Shown: positions 8,127 through 17,002, counted from the first letter of the stretch. The stretch: DNA of 47,410 bases from Glycocaulis profundi (GCA_007050995.1 VJOU01000020.1:1-47410); one strand, 5' to 3'. Notes: generated from the letters alone by a model not told the origin. Program-made: numbers and translations.

Positions 8127-8627
8127 ATGCTCGCCGTCATCATCGCGAAACGCGCCGCGCTGTTCGCGCTGGCCTGGCTGATCCTGACCGGCGCCGCGCC
8201 GGGCGGGCTGGTCGTGGGCGCCGCGGCCGTGATCGCGGCCACGGCGGTCAGCCTCAAGCTCCTGCCCCCCTCGCCCCGCCAGGCGAAGGTCTGGGCTCTG
8301 ATCGCGCTGATCCCCGGTTTTCTCTGGCGCTCAGTGCTGGGCGGGGCGGACGTGGCGTGGCGGGCCCTGCATCCGAAACTGCCCATCCACCCCGGCTGGA
8401 TCGACTACCCCGTGACGCTTCAGGACGGAACGGCGCGGGCGATGTTCGGCGCCCAGACCAGCCTGCTGCCCGGCACGCTGTCGGCGGGGCTCGAGGGCGC
8501 CACCATGCGCATCCACTGCCTGGAGGTCTCCGACCGCACCCGCGACGAGCTGGCCCGTGGCGAGGCCCGCGTCGCCCGCGCCCTGTCCCAGCAGCCGGAG
8601 TCTGGGGAGAACGGCACGGATGGATGA
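8127..8627 (+). CDS. mnhE: Mrp/Mnh cation:proton antiporter subunit E
   Basis: 166 residues, PF01899 type: two or three N-terminal membrane helices, then a soluble C-terminal domain with PVTLQDGTARAMFGAQTSLLPGTLSAG, the conserved core of MnhE/MrpE. The ATG at 8127 has a strong purine-rich ribosome site (GGGGAAGGGG) six bases upstream; the TTG at 8109 would lie before that site. It is the first gene of an eight-gene operon and overlaps mnhF by eight bases. In the complex, E is a membrane subunit needed for full antiport of Na+ or K+ against H+. The gene order starting with E-F-G is that of the archaeal Mbh/Mrp-like arrangement rather than the A-to-G order of Bacillus. Confidence 0.9.
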   Translation: MLAVIIAKRAALFALAWLILTGAAPGGLVVGAAAVIAATAVSLKLLPPSPRQAKVWALIALIPGFLWRSVLGGADVAWRALHPKLPIHPGWIDYPVTLQDGTARAMFGAQTSLLPGTLSAGLEGATMRIHCLEVSDRTRDELARGEARVARALSQQPESGENGTDG

Positions 8628-8931
8628 CGTCTTCCTGCTCGCCGCGCTGGGCATCCTCGTCTCGATCGCGGGAGCGCTGTTCCGCGCCTGGCGCGGCCCG
8701 ACACGCGCGGACCGGATGATGAGCGCCCAGCTCATCGGCACGGGCGGGGTGGGCGTGGCCATCCTGCTCGCCGCCGGACGGGACGCCCCGGCCATGCTGG
8801 ACGTGGCGCTGGTCTTCGCCCTGCTGGCCGCCTTCGCCGCGCTGGCTTTCGTCAAGACCGCCACCCCCGACGGCGCGGGCGATCCCGAGGCCGATGACAC
8901 CGAGGCTCAAGACAGAGAGCCCGCGCCATGA
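8620..8931 (+). CDS. mnhF: Mrp/Mnh antiporter subunit F
   Basis: 103 residues with three predicted membrane helices. The FRAWRGPTRADRMMSAQLIGTGGVG stretch is the signature of MnhF/MrpF (PF04066). It starts inside the end of mnhE and its TGA overlaps the ATG of mnhG. The C-terminal tail after the last helix is acidic (DPEADDTEAQDREP), a variable part in this family. No odd features apart from that tail. Confidence 0.88.
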   Translation: MDDVFLLAALGILVSIAGALFRAWRGPTRADRMMSAQLIGTGGVGVAILLAAGRDAPAMLDVALVFALLAAFAALAFVKTATPDGAGDPEADDTEAQDREPAP

Positions 8932-9218
8932 CCCTCATCGAGATCCTCGCCTCGGCCTGCCTCGCGGTCGGCGTGTTCTTCTTTTTCGCCGGCACGGTGG
9001 GCCTGCTGCGCTTTCCCGACGTGCATTCACGCCTGCACGCCCTGACCAAGGCGGACAATCTGGGCCTCGCCTTCATCGTGCTGGGCGCGGGCATCCATTT
9101 CGGCGACGTGATGATCGCCGCCAAGCTGGCGCTGGTCTGGTTCCTGGCGGTGTTCGCCGCGGGCGCCGCGGCCCAACTCGTCGCTCGCGCGGCGCTCAGG
9201 ACCGGGGACGAGCCATGA
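8928..9218 (+). CDS. mnhG: Mrp/Mnh antiporter subunit G
   Basis: 96 residues with three membrane helices and the MnhG/PhaG hallmark GLLRFPDVHSRLHALTKADNLG (PF03334), here residues 26-47. Both ends overlap neighbours as ATGA. Length and motif fit the family well. G is a small membrane subunit at the edge of the complex in known Mrp structures. Confidence 0.9.
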   Translation: MTLIEILASACLAVGVFFFFAGTVGLLRFPDVHSRLHALTKADNLGLAFIVLGAGIHFGDVMIAAKLALVWFLAVFAAGAAAQLVARAALRTGDEP

Positions 9219-10153
9219 GTCTGGTCTTCGACATCGCCCTGTGCGCGCTGATCCTGGGCGTGGCGGCGATGGCGCTGCTGGGCCGCGGGCTGTTCGCGTC
9301 GCTCGCCTTCTTCATCGTCTACGGTCTGCTGATCGCGCTGGCCTGGCTCAGCCTGAACGCCATCGACGTGGCGCTGGCCGAGGCCGCCATCGGCGCGGGC
9401 GTGACCGGGGTCCTGCTGATCGGCGCGTGGCAGGCCCTGAACGCGCAGTCCGCCCTCGATCCCGACCCGGTGGCTCACTGGATCACGCGCGTTTTCGCCG
9501 GGCTGGGATGCCTCGCCATCGGCGGCCTTCTCGCGCTGGCCATCCTGGCCATGCCGGGCGGAACGGGGCTGACGACTGAAGTCATCGACACGCAGGGCCA
9601 GCTCGATCTGGGCAATTCGGTCACCGCGGTCCTGCTGGGCTTCCGCGCCTATGACACCCTGCTGGAAAGCATCGTGCTGCTCGCCGCGCTGGTCGCGGTG
9701 TGGTCGCTGACCCCGCAGGGGCTGTGGGGCGGCATTCCCGGCCCGCGCCATCGCACCCGCCCCGACGGCGTGATGGCCAGCTTCGGGCGTCTGCTGCCGC
9801 CAGCAGGCCTGATCGCGGGCGTCTATCTGGTTTGGGCGGGGTCGGACGCGCCCGGCGGCGCGTTCCAGGCGGGCACCGTGCTGGCCGCGGCCTGGATTCT
9901 CGCCGTGCTGGCCGGGCTGCAGGACGAACCGGAAGTGACCAGCCCGCTCCTGCGCGCCGCCCTGCTGATCGGCCCGGCGCTGTTCCTGCTGGTCGGCGCC
10001 GTAGGGGCGGGCTTCGGCGGATTCCTCGCCTACCCCGAAGGCTTTGAGAAACCCGTCATCCTCGCCATCGAGTACGCGCTGGCCCTGTCCATCGCGGCCA
10101 CGCTGGCGCTGCTGGTCGCCGGACCGCCGCGGCGGCCGGGAGGCGCGCGATGA
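9215..10153 (+). CDS. mnhB: Fused DUF4040 (MrpA C-terminal part) and MnhB subunit
   Basis: 312 residues. The start is set by the ATGA overlap with mnhG. Residues 1-85 or so form a DUF4040/MbhD-like unit (LAEAAIGAGVTGVLLIGA), which in Bacillus-type systems is the C-terminal part of MrpA. A MbhE-like stretch follows, and residues 190-310 match MnhB (PF04039) with AGSDAPGGAFQAGTVLAAAWIL. So the piece that is normally the tail of MrpA is here joined to subunit B, and the large antiporter part of A is encoded separately downstream. It contains about nine membrane segments. The stop overlaps mnhC as ATGA. Confidence 0.83.
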   Translation: MSLVFDIALCALILGVAAMALLGRGLFASLAFFIVYGLLIALAWLSLNAIDVALAEAAIGAGVTGVLLIGAWQALNAQSALDPDPVAHWITRVFAGLGCLAIGGLLALAILAMPGGTGLTTEVIDTQGQLDLGNSVTAVLLGFRAYDTLLESIVLLAALVAVWSLTPQGLWGGIPGPRHRTRPDGVMASFGRLLPPAGLIAGVYLVWAGSDAPGGAFQAGTVLAAAWILAVLAGLQDEPEVTSPLLRAALLIGPALFLLVGAVGAGFGGFLAYPEGFEKPVILAIEYALALSIAATLALLVAGPPRRPGGAR

Positions 10154-10455
10154 CGCCGTCCCTGCTTTACGCCCTGACCGGCGCGGGCCTGATCGCGCTG
10201 GGGCTTTACGGCTTCGTCACCCGCTCGCACCTGATTCGCCGGGTGCTGGCCTTCAACGTGATCGGCAGCGGGGTCTTCCTCGTGTTCGGCGCGCTGGGCC
10301 ATGAGGGCGGGATCACCGACCCCGTGCCTCAGGCCCTGATCATCACCGGCATCGTCGTGGCCCTGTCCCTGACCGCCTTCGCCGCGGCCATGATCGCGCG
10401 TTACGCCGAAGACGGCGGCGGCGGGCTCGATCCTGACGCGGAGGACGCCGGGTGA
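10150..10455 (+). CDS. mnhC: Mrp/Mnh antiporter subunit C (NuoK-like)
   Basis: 101 residues with three membrane helices, of the NuoK/MnhC family (PF00420). The pattern LYGFVTRSHLIRRVLAFNVIGSGVFL in helix 1-2 and DPVPQALIITGIVVA in helix 3 are characteristic. It starts at the ATG overlapping the previous stop and ends with a GTGA overlap to the next gene. The C-terminal tail is acidic and glycine-rich. Confidence 0.9.
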   Translation: MTPSLLYALTGAGLIALGLYGFVTRSHLIRRVLAFNVIGSGVFLVFGALGHEGGITDPVPQALIITGIVVALSLTAFAAAMIARYAEDGGGGLDPDAEDAG

Positions 10456-11912
10456 GCCCGCTCGACACCCTCATCATCGCCCCGCTCGCCTTCGCCCTCG
10501 CCTCGCTGGGGATGGGCCGCCGCGGCGCGTGGCTGATCGTGATCGCCGCGCCCGTGATGATCGCGCTTGCGGTCTGGCTGTGCGCGCAGGTCTGGGCCGC
10601 GCCCGTGGGCCATTCGGTGGGCGGCTGGGCGCCGCCGCTGGGCATCGCGATCCGGGCCGATGGCCTGTCGGCGGCCTTCATGCTGGCCACGGCCGTCGCG
10701 GCGGGCCTGATCGGACTGTTCGCGCTGGACGAGTTCGCCCCGCCCAAAGACGGCGAGACCGCGCGCAGCCACACCTTCTGGCCCCTGCTCTACCTTCTGT
10801 GGGCGGCGGTGAACGCGATCTTCGCCAGCGCGGATCTGTTCAACCTCTATGTCGCGCTCGAGCTGCTGACCATCGCGGCGGTGGCGCTGGCGGGCTTCGG
10901 CGCGCTGAAGGCCGCGCTGAGATATTTCATGGTCGCCTTGCTGGGCTCGCTCAGCTACCTGCTCGGCGCGGTGCTGATCTACGCCGCCTACGGCACGCTG
11001 GACATGGGGCTGCTGGCCCAGCGGGCCGAAGCCGACCTGCCCACCCTGCTGGCGGCGGGCTTCATCACCGCGGGGCTGATCGCCAAGACCGCGCTGTTTC
11101 CGCTGCACGGCTGGCTGCCGCCCGCCCACGGATCGGCGCCCGCCCCGGCCAGCGCGCTTCTGTCCGCGCTGGTGGTCAAGGCGAGCTTCTTCATCCTGCT
11201 GCGCTTCTGGTTCGACGCCATGCCCGGCATCAGCGGCCCGGAGCTGGCCCACCTTCTGGGCGCGCTGGGCGCGGCGGCGGTGATCTACGGCTCGGTCCAG
11301 GCCATCCGCCAGACCGAGCTCAAGCCGCTGGTCGCCTACTCCACCGTGGCTCAGCTGGGCTATCTGTTCCTGGTCTTCCCGCTGGCGGGCGCGGCGGACG
11401 AGGCCGCGCCGTGGGCGGCGGGCGCGTGGAGCGGGGGCGTGCTCCATGCCCTCTCCCACCTGTTCGCCAAGGCCGCGATGTTCCTCGCCGCCGGGCTGAT
11501 GCTCAGGGCCGCCGCCACGAAGACCATCGGCGGGCTGGAGGGGCTGGCGCGGGCCATGCCGGTGACGGTGTTCGCCTTCGCGGTCTCGGCGGTCTCGCTG
11601 ATGGCCCTGCCGCCGTCGGGCGGGTTCATGGCCAAATACCTGCTGCTGACCAGCGCGCTGGCCGCCGGGGCGTGGATCTACGCCGCGGTGATGATCGCGG
11701 GCGGGCTTCTGGCGGCGGTCTATCTGTTCCGCCCGCTGGCGCGCGCCTTCGCGGGAAAGGAAACCCCTGTCATCGTCCCCACCCCGCGCTGGCTGGCCGC
11801 GATCCCACTGGCGCTGGCGCTTCTGGCGAGCGCGCTGGGGCTGGCGAGCGCGGGGCCCTACGCCTTCATCCAGGCCGGCGCGCCACTGGCGGCCGAGGAG
11901 GGGCTGAAATGA
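10452..11912 (+). CDS. mnhD: NuoN/MrpD-like antiporter subunit, first of three
   Basis: 486 residues, about 14 membrane helices, of the proton-conducting NuoL/M/N family (PF00361). The GTG at 10452 overlaps the previous TGA. Key charged residues of the family are present: E137 in TM5 (ALELLTIA), K212 in TM7 followed by the LFPLHGWLP loop, and K237 or so in TM8 (ALVVKASF). The broken-helix motif and LKPLVAYSTVAQLGY are also kept. It should form one ion/proton channel module of the complex. It lies directly before a second and third homologue, each overlapping by four bases. Confidence 0.88.
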   Translation: MSPLDTLIIAPLAFALASLGMGRRGAWLIVIAAPVMIALAVWLCAQVWAAPVGHSVGGWAPPLGIAIRADGLSAAFMLATAVAAGLIGLFALDEFAPPKDGETARSHTFWPLLYLLWAAVNAIFASADLFNLYVALELLTIAAVALAGFGALKAALRYFMVALLGSLSYLLGAVLIYAAYGTLDMGLLAQRAEADLPTLLAAGFITAGLIAKTALFPLHGWLPPAHGSAPAPASALLSALVVKASFFILLRFWFDAMPGISGPELAHLLGALGAAAVIYGSVQAIRQTELKPLVAYSTVAQLGYLFLVFPLAGAADEAAPWAAGAWSGGVLHALSHLFAKAAMFLAAGLMLRAAATKTIGGLEGLARAMPVTVFAFAVSAVSLMALPPSGGFMAKYLLLTSALAAGAWIYAAVMIAGGLLAAVYLFRPLARAFAGKETPVIVPTPRWLAAIPLALALLASALGLASAGPYAFIQAGAPLAAEEGLK

Positions 11913-13384
11913 ACGCGCTTCTGCCCGTCCTGCTGGTCCTGTCGCCGCTGGCGCCCGCACTGATCAGCTTCGCCCTGCCCGCCCGGCTCGCGCCCTGGCG
12001 CAACGCGGCCAATATCGGCTTCGCCCTGGTCAAGCTGGCGCTGGTCGTGCTGCTGCTCCAGGGCGTGGCCGGAGGCGCGGAATACGAGTGGCGGGCCGAG
12101 TTCGTGCCGGGCCTCTACCTGCTGCTGCGCGTGGACGCGCTGGCGCTGCTGTTCGTGACCCTGTCCACCTTCCTGTGGCTGGTCACCACCGTCTACGCCA
12201 TCGCCTACTTCAAAGACGGCCCGAACCTTCCGCGGTTTTTCGGCTTCTTCAATCTGTGCGTCATGGCCGCGACGGGCATCGCCCTGTCGGGCTCGCTGAT
12301 CACCTTCTTCATCTTCTACGAGCTGCTGACCCTGTCGACCTGGCCGCTGGTCGTCCACAAGGGCGATGAGAAGTCCATGGCCGCGGGCCGGGTCTATCTG
12401 GGCTACACGCTGGCGGGCAGCGCGGCGCTGCTGCTGGGCATCGTGTGGCTGGAGAGCGGGACCGGCCCGGTCAAGTTCGACGACGCCACGGATCTGACCG
12501 CCCACAGCGGCGACACCCTGCGCCTGATCTTCATCCTGATGGTGGGCGGGCTGGGGGCGAAAGCCGCGCTCATCCCCCTGCACGGCTGGCTGCCCCAGGC
12601 CATGGCCGCGCCCGCGCCGGTCAGCGCGCTGCTGCACGCGGTCGCGGTGGTCAAGGCGGGCGCGTTCGGCATCGTGCGGGTGATCTATGACGTGTACGGC
12701 ATCGACATCGTCGCCGCGCTGGGGCTGGGCGTGCCGCTGGCCATGCTGGCCTCGGCGACCATCCTGTACGGCTCGATCCGCGCGGTCGCCCAGACCGACA
12801 TCAAGAAGCGCCTCGCCTTCTCCACCGTCAGCCAGGTCAGCTACATCGTGCTGGGCGCGAGCCTCGTCGGCCCCTTCGCCATCATCGGCGGGCTGGTCCA
12901 TCTGGTCCATCAGGGCCTGATGAAGATCACCCTGTTCTTCGGCGCGGGCGCGCTGGCCGAGCGGCTGGGGATCACGAGGATCGACCAGCTCGACGGCGTG
13001 GGACGGCGGATGCCGATCACCATGGCCGCCTTCTCGGTGGCCGCGCTGGGCATGATCGGCGTGCCGCCCGTCGCGGGCTTCGTGTCCAAATGGTATCTGG
13101 GGCTGGGCGGGCTGCAGTCGGGCGAGCCGTGGGTGATCGCGGTGCTGGCGGGCTCGTCGCTGCTGAACGCGCTCTACTTCCTGCCCCTGCTCTACCGCGC
13201 CTGGCTCAGACCCGCCGATGCCCTGCCCTCCACGGACGAGATGTCCGCCGACCGGCCCTGGATGCTGATCCTGCCCGCCGCGGTGACCGCCGCCGCGGCG
13301 CTGGGCGCGGGGCTGCTGGCGGGGCTGTCCTTCAGCCCGCTGGGCTGGGCGATCCTGATCGGGGAGGACATCTACCTGCCGTGA
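11909..13384 (+). CDS. NuoL/MrpD-like antiporter subunit, second of three
   Basis: 491 residues, about 14 membrane helices, PF00361 family. TM5 carries E138 (FYELLTLSTW) and TM7 carries K218, followed by LIPLHGWLPQAMAAPAPVSALLHAVAVVKAG. The histidine in LLHAVAVVKAG is typical of NuoL/MrpA-type subunits, so this one may take the role of the MrpA antiporter module whose tail is fused to B upstream (inference). KRLAFSTVSQVSY and the HQGLMKITLFF segment are conserved. Starts and stops overlap its neighbours as ATGA and GTGA. Confidence 0.87.
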   Translation: MNALLPVLLVLSPLAPALISFALPARLAPWRNAANIGFALVKLALVVLLLQGVAGGAEYEWRAEFVPGLYLLLRVDALALLFVTLSTFLWLVTTVYAIAYFKDGPNLPRFFGFFNLCVMAATGIALSGSLITFFIFYELLTLSTWPLVVHKGDEKSMAAGRVYLGYTLAGSAALLLGIVWLESGTGPVKFDDATDLTAHSGDTLRLIFILMVGGLGAKAALIPLHGWLPQAMAAPAPVSALLHAVAVVKAGAFGIVRVIYDVYGIDIVAALGLGVPLAMLASATILYGSIRAVAQTDIKKRLAFSTVSQVSYIVLGASLVGPFAIIGGLVHLVHQGLMKITLFFGAGALAERLGITRIDQLDGVGRRMPITMAAFSVAALGMIGVPPVAGFVSKWYLGLGGLQSGEPWVIAVLAGSSLLNALYFLPLLYRAWLRPADALPSTDEMSADRPWMLILPAAVTAAAALGAGLLAGLSFSPLGWAILIGEDIYLP

Positions 13385-15096
13385 CCGATCCGCTGCTCCT
13401 CCTCCTGCCGCTGTCGCTGGCCCTGCCGCTGGTCCTCGCCGGGCTCAGCGTCCTGCCCGGCTGGCGCGCCCATTCGCTCGCCGTCCTGCCCCTCGCGCCC
13501 CTGCCCGCGCTGGCCGCCGCACTGCTCGCGCCGCGGGGGGCGGAGATGGTCTTCCCCGACCTGCTGCTGGGGATGCGGCTGGGGCTCGATCCGGTCGGCG
13601 TGTATTTCCTCGGGGGCGCGGCCCTGCTGTGGACACTCTCGGGCGTCTATGCGGCCCGCTACATGACCGGAAAGGACCGCCCCGGGGGCTTCGCCCTGTT
13701 CTGGAACCTCGTTCTGGCGGGCAATCTGGTCGTCTTCCTCGCCACCGACGCGGTGACCTTCTACGTGGCCTTCGCGCAGGTCTCGCTGATGGCCTATCCG
13801 CTGATCACCCACGACCGCTCGGCGCGGGCGCTCAAGGCCGGGACGGTCTACATCGCGCTGGCGGTGGTCGGGGAGACCGCCCTGCTGCTGGGCTTGATGC
13901 TGGGCGCGGCGGAGGCGGGCAATTCGCTGATGATCGCCGACATCCGCAGCGCCATCGCGGGCTCTGACGCGCGCGGGGCGATCCTCGCTCTGCTGATCGC
14001 GGGCTTCGGGATCAAGGCGGGCCTTATCCCGCTGCATGTCTGGCTGCCCGTCGCCCACCCCGCCGCGCCCACGCCCGCCTCAGCGGTGCTGTCGGGCGCC
14101 ATCGTCAAGGCGGGCATATTCGGCCTGATCGCCTTCCTGCCCTTCGCCGCGGGCGTGACCGGCTGGGGCCTTGCTCTGGCAGGCCTGGGCTTTTCCGGCG
14201 CCGTGCTCGCCGCGCTTTACGGGACCGCGCAGACCAACCCCAAGGCCGTGCTCGCCTATTCCACCGTCAGCCAGATGGGTCTTCTGATGGGCGCGCTGGG
14301 CATCGCGCTGATCGCCGAGGCGCCCCCCGGCCCGGCCCTGTTCGCCGCCGCGCTCTACGCCCTGCATCACGGACTCGCCAAGGGCGCGCTCTTCCTCGGC
14401 GTGGGGGTGATGCAGACCAGCGCGGGCGCATGGCGGAAGGCTGGTCTGGCCCTGCTCGCCCTCGCCGCCCTCTCGGTGGCCGGCCTGCCGCTCACGGGGG
14501 GCGCTCTGGCCAAGATCGCCCTGAAAGGCGCGGCGGGCGGGCTGGCCGAGCTGATCATCACCGCCTCGGCCCTGACCACCGCGCTCGTCCTCGCTCGTTT
14601 CCTTGCCGTGCTGCCCAAAGCCGAGCCGGACGCGAGACCGCCGCTGGCGATGCTGGTCCCCATGGGCGCGCTGGCGTTCGCCGCCCTGCTCCTGCCCGCG
14701 ATTCTGTTCACCGGCGCGGCGGGCGAAGACCTCGCCTATGCGCTCAGCCTCTCGAACCTGTTCGCCGGGGTCTGGCCGCTGGCGCTGGCCGCCCTCGCCG
14801 TGATCATCGTCCTGCGGCTGAAACCCCGCGCCCCCGCCCTGCCCGAAGGCGACCTGCTCATCCCCGCCACGGCGCTGGGGCAGGCGGTCTGGCGGGGTCT
14901 CGCCCACGCCGCACACAGGGCCGGAACCTCCCTATCCGCCCTGCCCCGCCGCCTCGTGCCCAAGGGCTCCTTCCTCGTCCCGCTGTCCGCGCTGATGGGC
15001 CGGGTCGAGACGCGGCTGGGGACCGCTCCGGCCATCGCGCTTCTGGCCGCGCTTCTTGTGATCGCGCTGGTCTGGTCGGGGCTGGCGCCGGATTAA
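13381..15096 (+). CDS. HyfB/NuoL-like antiporter subunit, third of three
   Basis: 571 residues, GTG start at 13381 overlapping the previous stop. The PF00361 core spans roughly residues 110-400, with TM7 K212 in FGIKAGLIPLHVWLPVAHP, then SGAIVKAGIFG and AVLAYSTVSQMG. It resembles the hydrogenase-4 B/F and NuoL subunits and has an extended C-terminal part (residues 470-571) with a soluble basic stretch and one final membrane helix. The TM5 position that is Glu in the two upstream paralogues is Ala132, followed by Gln133. The lost acid suggests altered or inactive ion transfer in this module. It closes the operon; a palindrome overlaps its stop codon. Confidence 0.84.
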   Translation: MTDPLLLLLPLSLALPLVLAGLSVLPGWRAHSLAVLPLAPLPALAAALLAPRGAEMVFPDLLLGMRLGLDPVGVYFLGGAALLWTLSGVYAARYMTGKDRPGGFALFWNLVLAGNLVVFLATDAVTFYVAFAQVSLMAYPLITHDRSARALKAGTVYIALAVVGETALLLGLMLGAAEAGNSLMIADIRSAIAGSDARGAILALLIAGFGIKAGLIPLHVWLPVAHPAAPTPASAVLSGAIVKAGIFGLIAFLPFAAGVTGWGLALAGLGFSGAVLAALYGTAQTNPKAVLAYSTVSQMGLLMGALGIALIAEAPPGPALFAAALYALHHGLAKGALFLGVGVMQTSAGAWRKAGLALLALAALSVAGLPLTGGALAKIALKGAAGGLAELIITASALTTALVLARFLAVLPKAEPDARPPLAMLVPMGALAFAALLLPAILFTGAAGEDLAYALSLSNLFAGVWPLALAALAVIIVLRLKPRAPALPEGDLLIPATALGQAVWRGLAHAAHRAGTSLSALPRRLVPKGSFLVPLSALMGRVETRLGTAPAIALLAALLVIALVWSGLAPD

Positions 15097-15104
15097 AATC
15101 CGGC
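15087..15104 (+). terminator. Palindrome at the end of the mrp operon
   Basis: An eight-base arm, GCCGGATT, pairs with AATCCGGC across AA; as RNA it would be a stem of seven with a TAAA loop. It overlaps the TAA stop of the last antiporter gene. There is no U-run after it, so it may be a weak terminator or an mRNA 3-prime stabiliser. Confidence 0.4.
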
Positions 15105-15201
15105 AAGAGTTTCGCAATCTCCGTGACGCTCCCCCGTCTCCGCGCTAGGAGTCGCATCGGGAAAGGCCGCGCCCTGAGGGCGAGGGCCGGGGACGAGACG
15201 C

Positions 15202-16236
15202 ATGACTGACGAACGCAAGGCCAAGCTTCAATCGCTCTCCATCGAGCGCGAGCCCGAACCGGCGCGCTCGGGCGTTCCGATCGCCGCCGTGGCCGTGATC
15301 GCCCTGCTCACGCTGGGTCTGGGCGCAGGGGGCGGCTGGGTGCTGGCGCGCGAGACCGCGCCCGAACCCGCTCCCCCGCCTCCGCCCCCCGCGGCCGCCG
15401 CGCCAGCCAATTCCAACGCTCAGGCCCCCGCCGCGAACCGCCCCGCCCCGCGCGCGTCGGGTCTCGTCGCCTCGGGCTACGTCGTCGCACGGCGCGAGGC
15501 CACAGTGTCCGCCGAGATCACGGGCCGCATCAGCGAGGTGCTGGTCGAGGAAGGCATGGAGGTGGACGCCGGAGAGGTTCTCGCCCGACTGGACGACACC
15601 CGTGCCCGGCTCGACCTCTCTCTGGCCGAGGCCCGCCTCGGTTCGGGCCGCGCGCAGATCGACGCCCTTCAGGCCCAGCTTCAGGAAGCTCGGCAGGTGG
15701 AAAGCCGCGCCGAGCGGCTGGCCCAGTCCAACTACGCCACCGAGGCGGCCCTGACCTCGGCGACCGCCCAGCGCCAGAGCCTCGCCGCCCAGCTCGCCGC
15801 CGCCCGCGCCGACCTCGCCGCCGCCCAGGTGCAGGTGGACAGCCAGCGCGACTATGTGGACCGCCACGTGGTGCGCGCGCCCTTCGCGGGCGTGGTGATC
15901 GCCAAGAACGCGCAGGTCGGCGAGATCCTGTCGCCGGTCTCGGCGGGCGGAGGCTTCACCCGCACCGGGGTCGCGACGCTGGTGGACATGGCCTCGCTCG
16001 AAATCGAAGTGGACGTCAACGAGGGCCAGATCGGCCGCGTCAGCCCCGGCCAGCGGGTCGAGGCGATTCTGGACGCCTATGCCGACTGGCGCATCCCCGC
16101 CCGGGTGGAGGCCATCATCCCCACCGCCGACCGCAGCCGCGCGACCATCAAGGTCCGCGTGGCGCTGGACGAGCGCGACGGCCGGGTCCTGCCCGACATG
16201 GCCGCCCGCGTGACCTTCCTCGACCCCGGCTCCTAG
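15202..16236 (+). CDS. HlyD/MacA-type periplasmic adaptor subunit
   Basis: 344 residues. An N-terminal membrane anchor (about residues 25-47) is followed by a proline/alanine-rich linker (53-75) into the periplasm. Then come a barrel-sandwich (biotinyl-lipoyl) half (SGYVVARREATVSAEITGRI), a coiled-coil hairpin rich in Ala, Gln and Glu (about 135-215), the second lipoyl half (VVRAPFAGVVIAKNAQVGE) and a beta-barrel domain. That is the order in membrane fusion proteins. The genes that follow encode an ATPase and two FtsX permeases, so it is the adaptor of a MacB-like export or lipid-handling system. A GGACGAG ribosome site precedes the ATG. It lies about 105 bases after the mrp operon. Confidence 0.87.
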   Translation: MTDERKAKLQSLSIEREPEPARSGVPIAAVAVIALLTLGLGAGGGWVLARETAPEPAPPPPPPAAAAPANSNAQAPAANRPAPRASGLVASGYVVARREATVSAEITGRISEVLVEEGMEVDAGEVLARLDDTRARLDLSLAEARLGSGRAQIDALQAQLQEARQVESRAERLAQSNYATEAALTSATAQRQSLAAQLAAARADLAAAQVQVDSQRDYVDRHVVRAPFAGVVIAKNAQVGEILSPVSAGGGFTRTGVATLVDMASLEIEVDVNEGQIGRVSPGQRVEAILDAYADWRIPARVEAIIPTADRSRATIKVRVALDERDGRVLPDMAARVTFLDPGS

Positions 16237-16237
16237 G

Positions 16238-16255
16238 TTTTCGCTTCAGCGAAAA
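16238..16255 (+). other. Hairpin between adaptor and ATPase genes
   Basis: TTTTCGC pairs with GCGAAAA around a TTCA loop, two bases after the adaptor stop codon. A TATAAA box (16267-16272) follows, with only a weak -35. The hairpin may process or attenuate the transcript, or end it before an internal promoter for the ABC genes; the sequence cannot decide. Confidence 0.4.
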
Positions 16256-16306
16256 GAACTTTGTGATATAAAGCCCAAATCCGCCTGACATCCCGGAGAT
16301 CGCCTG

Positions 16307-17002
16307 ATGACCGCCAACGCCCTGTACGAGCTCAGCAATCTCTCCAAGAGATACACGCGCGGGCGGGAGGAGATCACCATCTTCTCCGATCTCGACATGG
16401 CCATCCCCCATGGCGACTTCATCGCCATCATGGGGCCGTCGGGCTCGGGCAAGACCACGCTGCTGAACCTGCTGGGCGGCATCGACGCCCCCTCCTCGGG
16501 CGAGGTCCGGTTCGAAGGCGCGCGCATCGACAACCTGTCTCAGGCGAAGCTGTCGAAATGGCGCGCGGCGAACGCCGGCTTCATCTTCCAGTTCTACAAT
16601 CTGATGCCCACCCTGACCGCGGCGCAGAACGTGGAGCTGCCGCTCCTGCTCACCAAGCTGTCGGGCAAGGAGCGCCGGAAACGCATCGCCACCGCGCTGG
16701 AAATCGTGGGCATCGCCGACCGCGCCGGGCACCGGCCCCGCCAGCTCTCTGGCGGCCAGCAGCAGCGCGTCGCCATCGCGCGCGCCATCGTGGCCGACCC
16801 CAAGGTCCTTCTGGCCGACGAACCGACCGGCGATCTCGACCGGGCCAGCGCCGATGAGACGCTCAAAACCCTCCAGCTTCTCAATTCGGAAATGGGCAAG
16901 ACCATCGTGATGGTCACCCACGACCCCGCCGCGGCGAAATACGCCAAGCGCGAGCTGCATCTGGACAAGGGCCGCTTCGTGGAGAAGGAGGCGCTCGCAT
17001 GA
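16307..17002 (+). CDS. ABC transporter ATPase, MacB/LolD type
   Basis: 231 residues, a single nucleotide-binding domain. Walker A is GPSGSGKT (K49), the Q-loop is FIFQFYNLMP, the signature is LSGGQQQR, Walker B is VLLADEPTGDLD and the switch histidine is in VMVTHD. FQFYNLMPTLTAAQNVELPL is typical of the MacB/LolD/FtsE subclass, whose partners are FtsX permeases that do mechanical work across the membrane rather than simple import. Those partners follow directly: the next gene starts in the ATGA overlap. A GGAGA ribosome site precedes the ATG. Confidence 0.92.
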   Translation: MTANALYELSNLSKRYTRGREEITIFSDLDMAIPHGDFIAIMGPSGSGKTTLLNLLGGIDAPSSGEVRFEGARIDNLSQAKLSKWRAANAGFIFQFYNLMPTLTAAQNVELPLLLTKLSGKERRKRIATALEIVGIADRAGHRPRQLSGGQQQRVAIARAIVADPKVLLADEPTGDLDRASADETLKTLQLLNSEMGKTIVMVTHDPAAAKYAKRELHLDKGRFVEKEALA

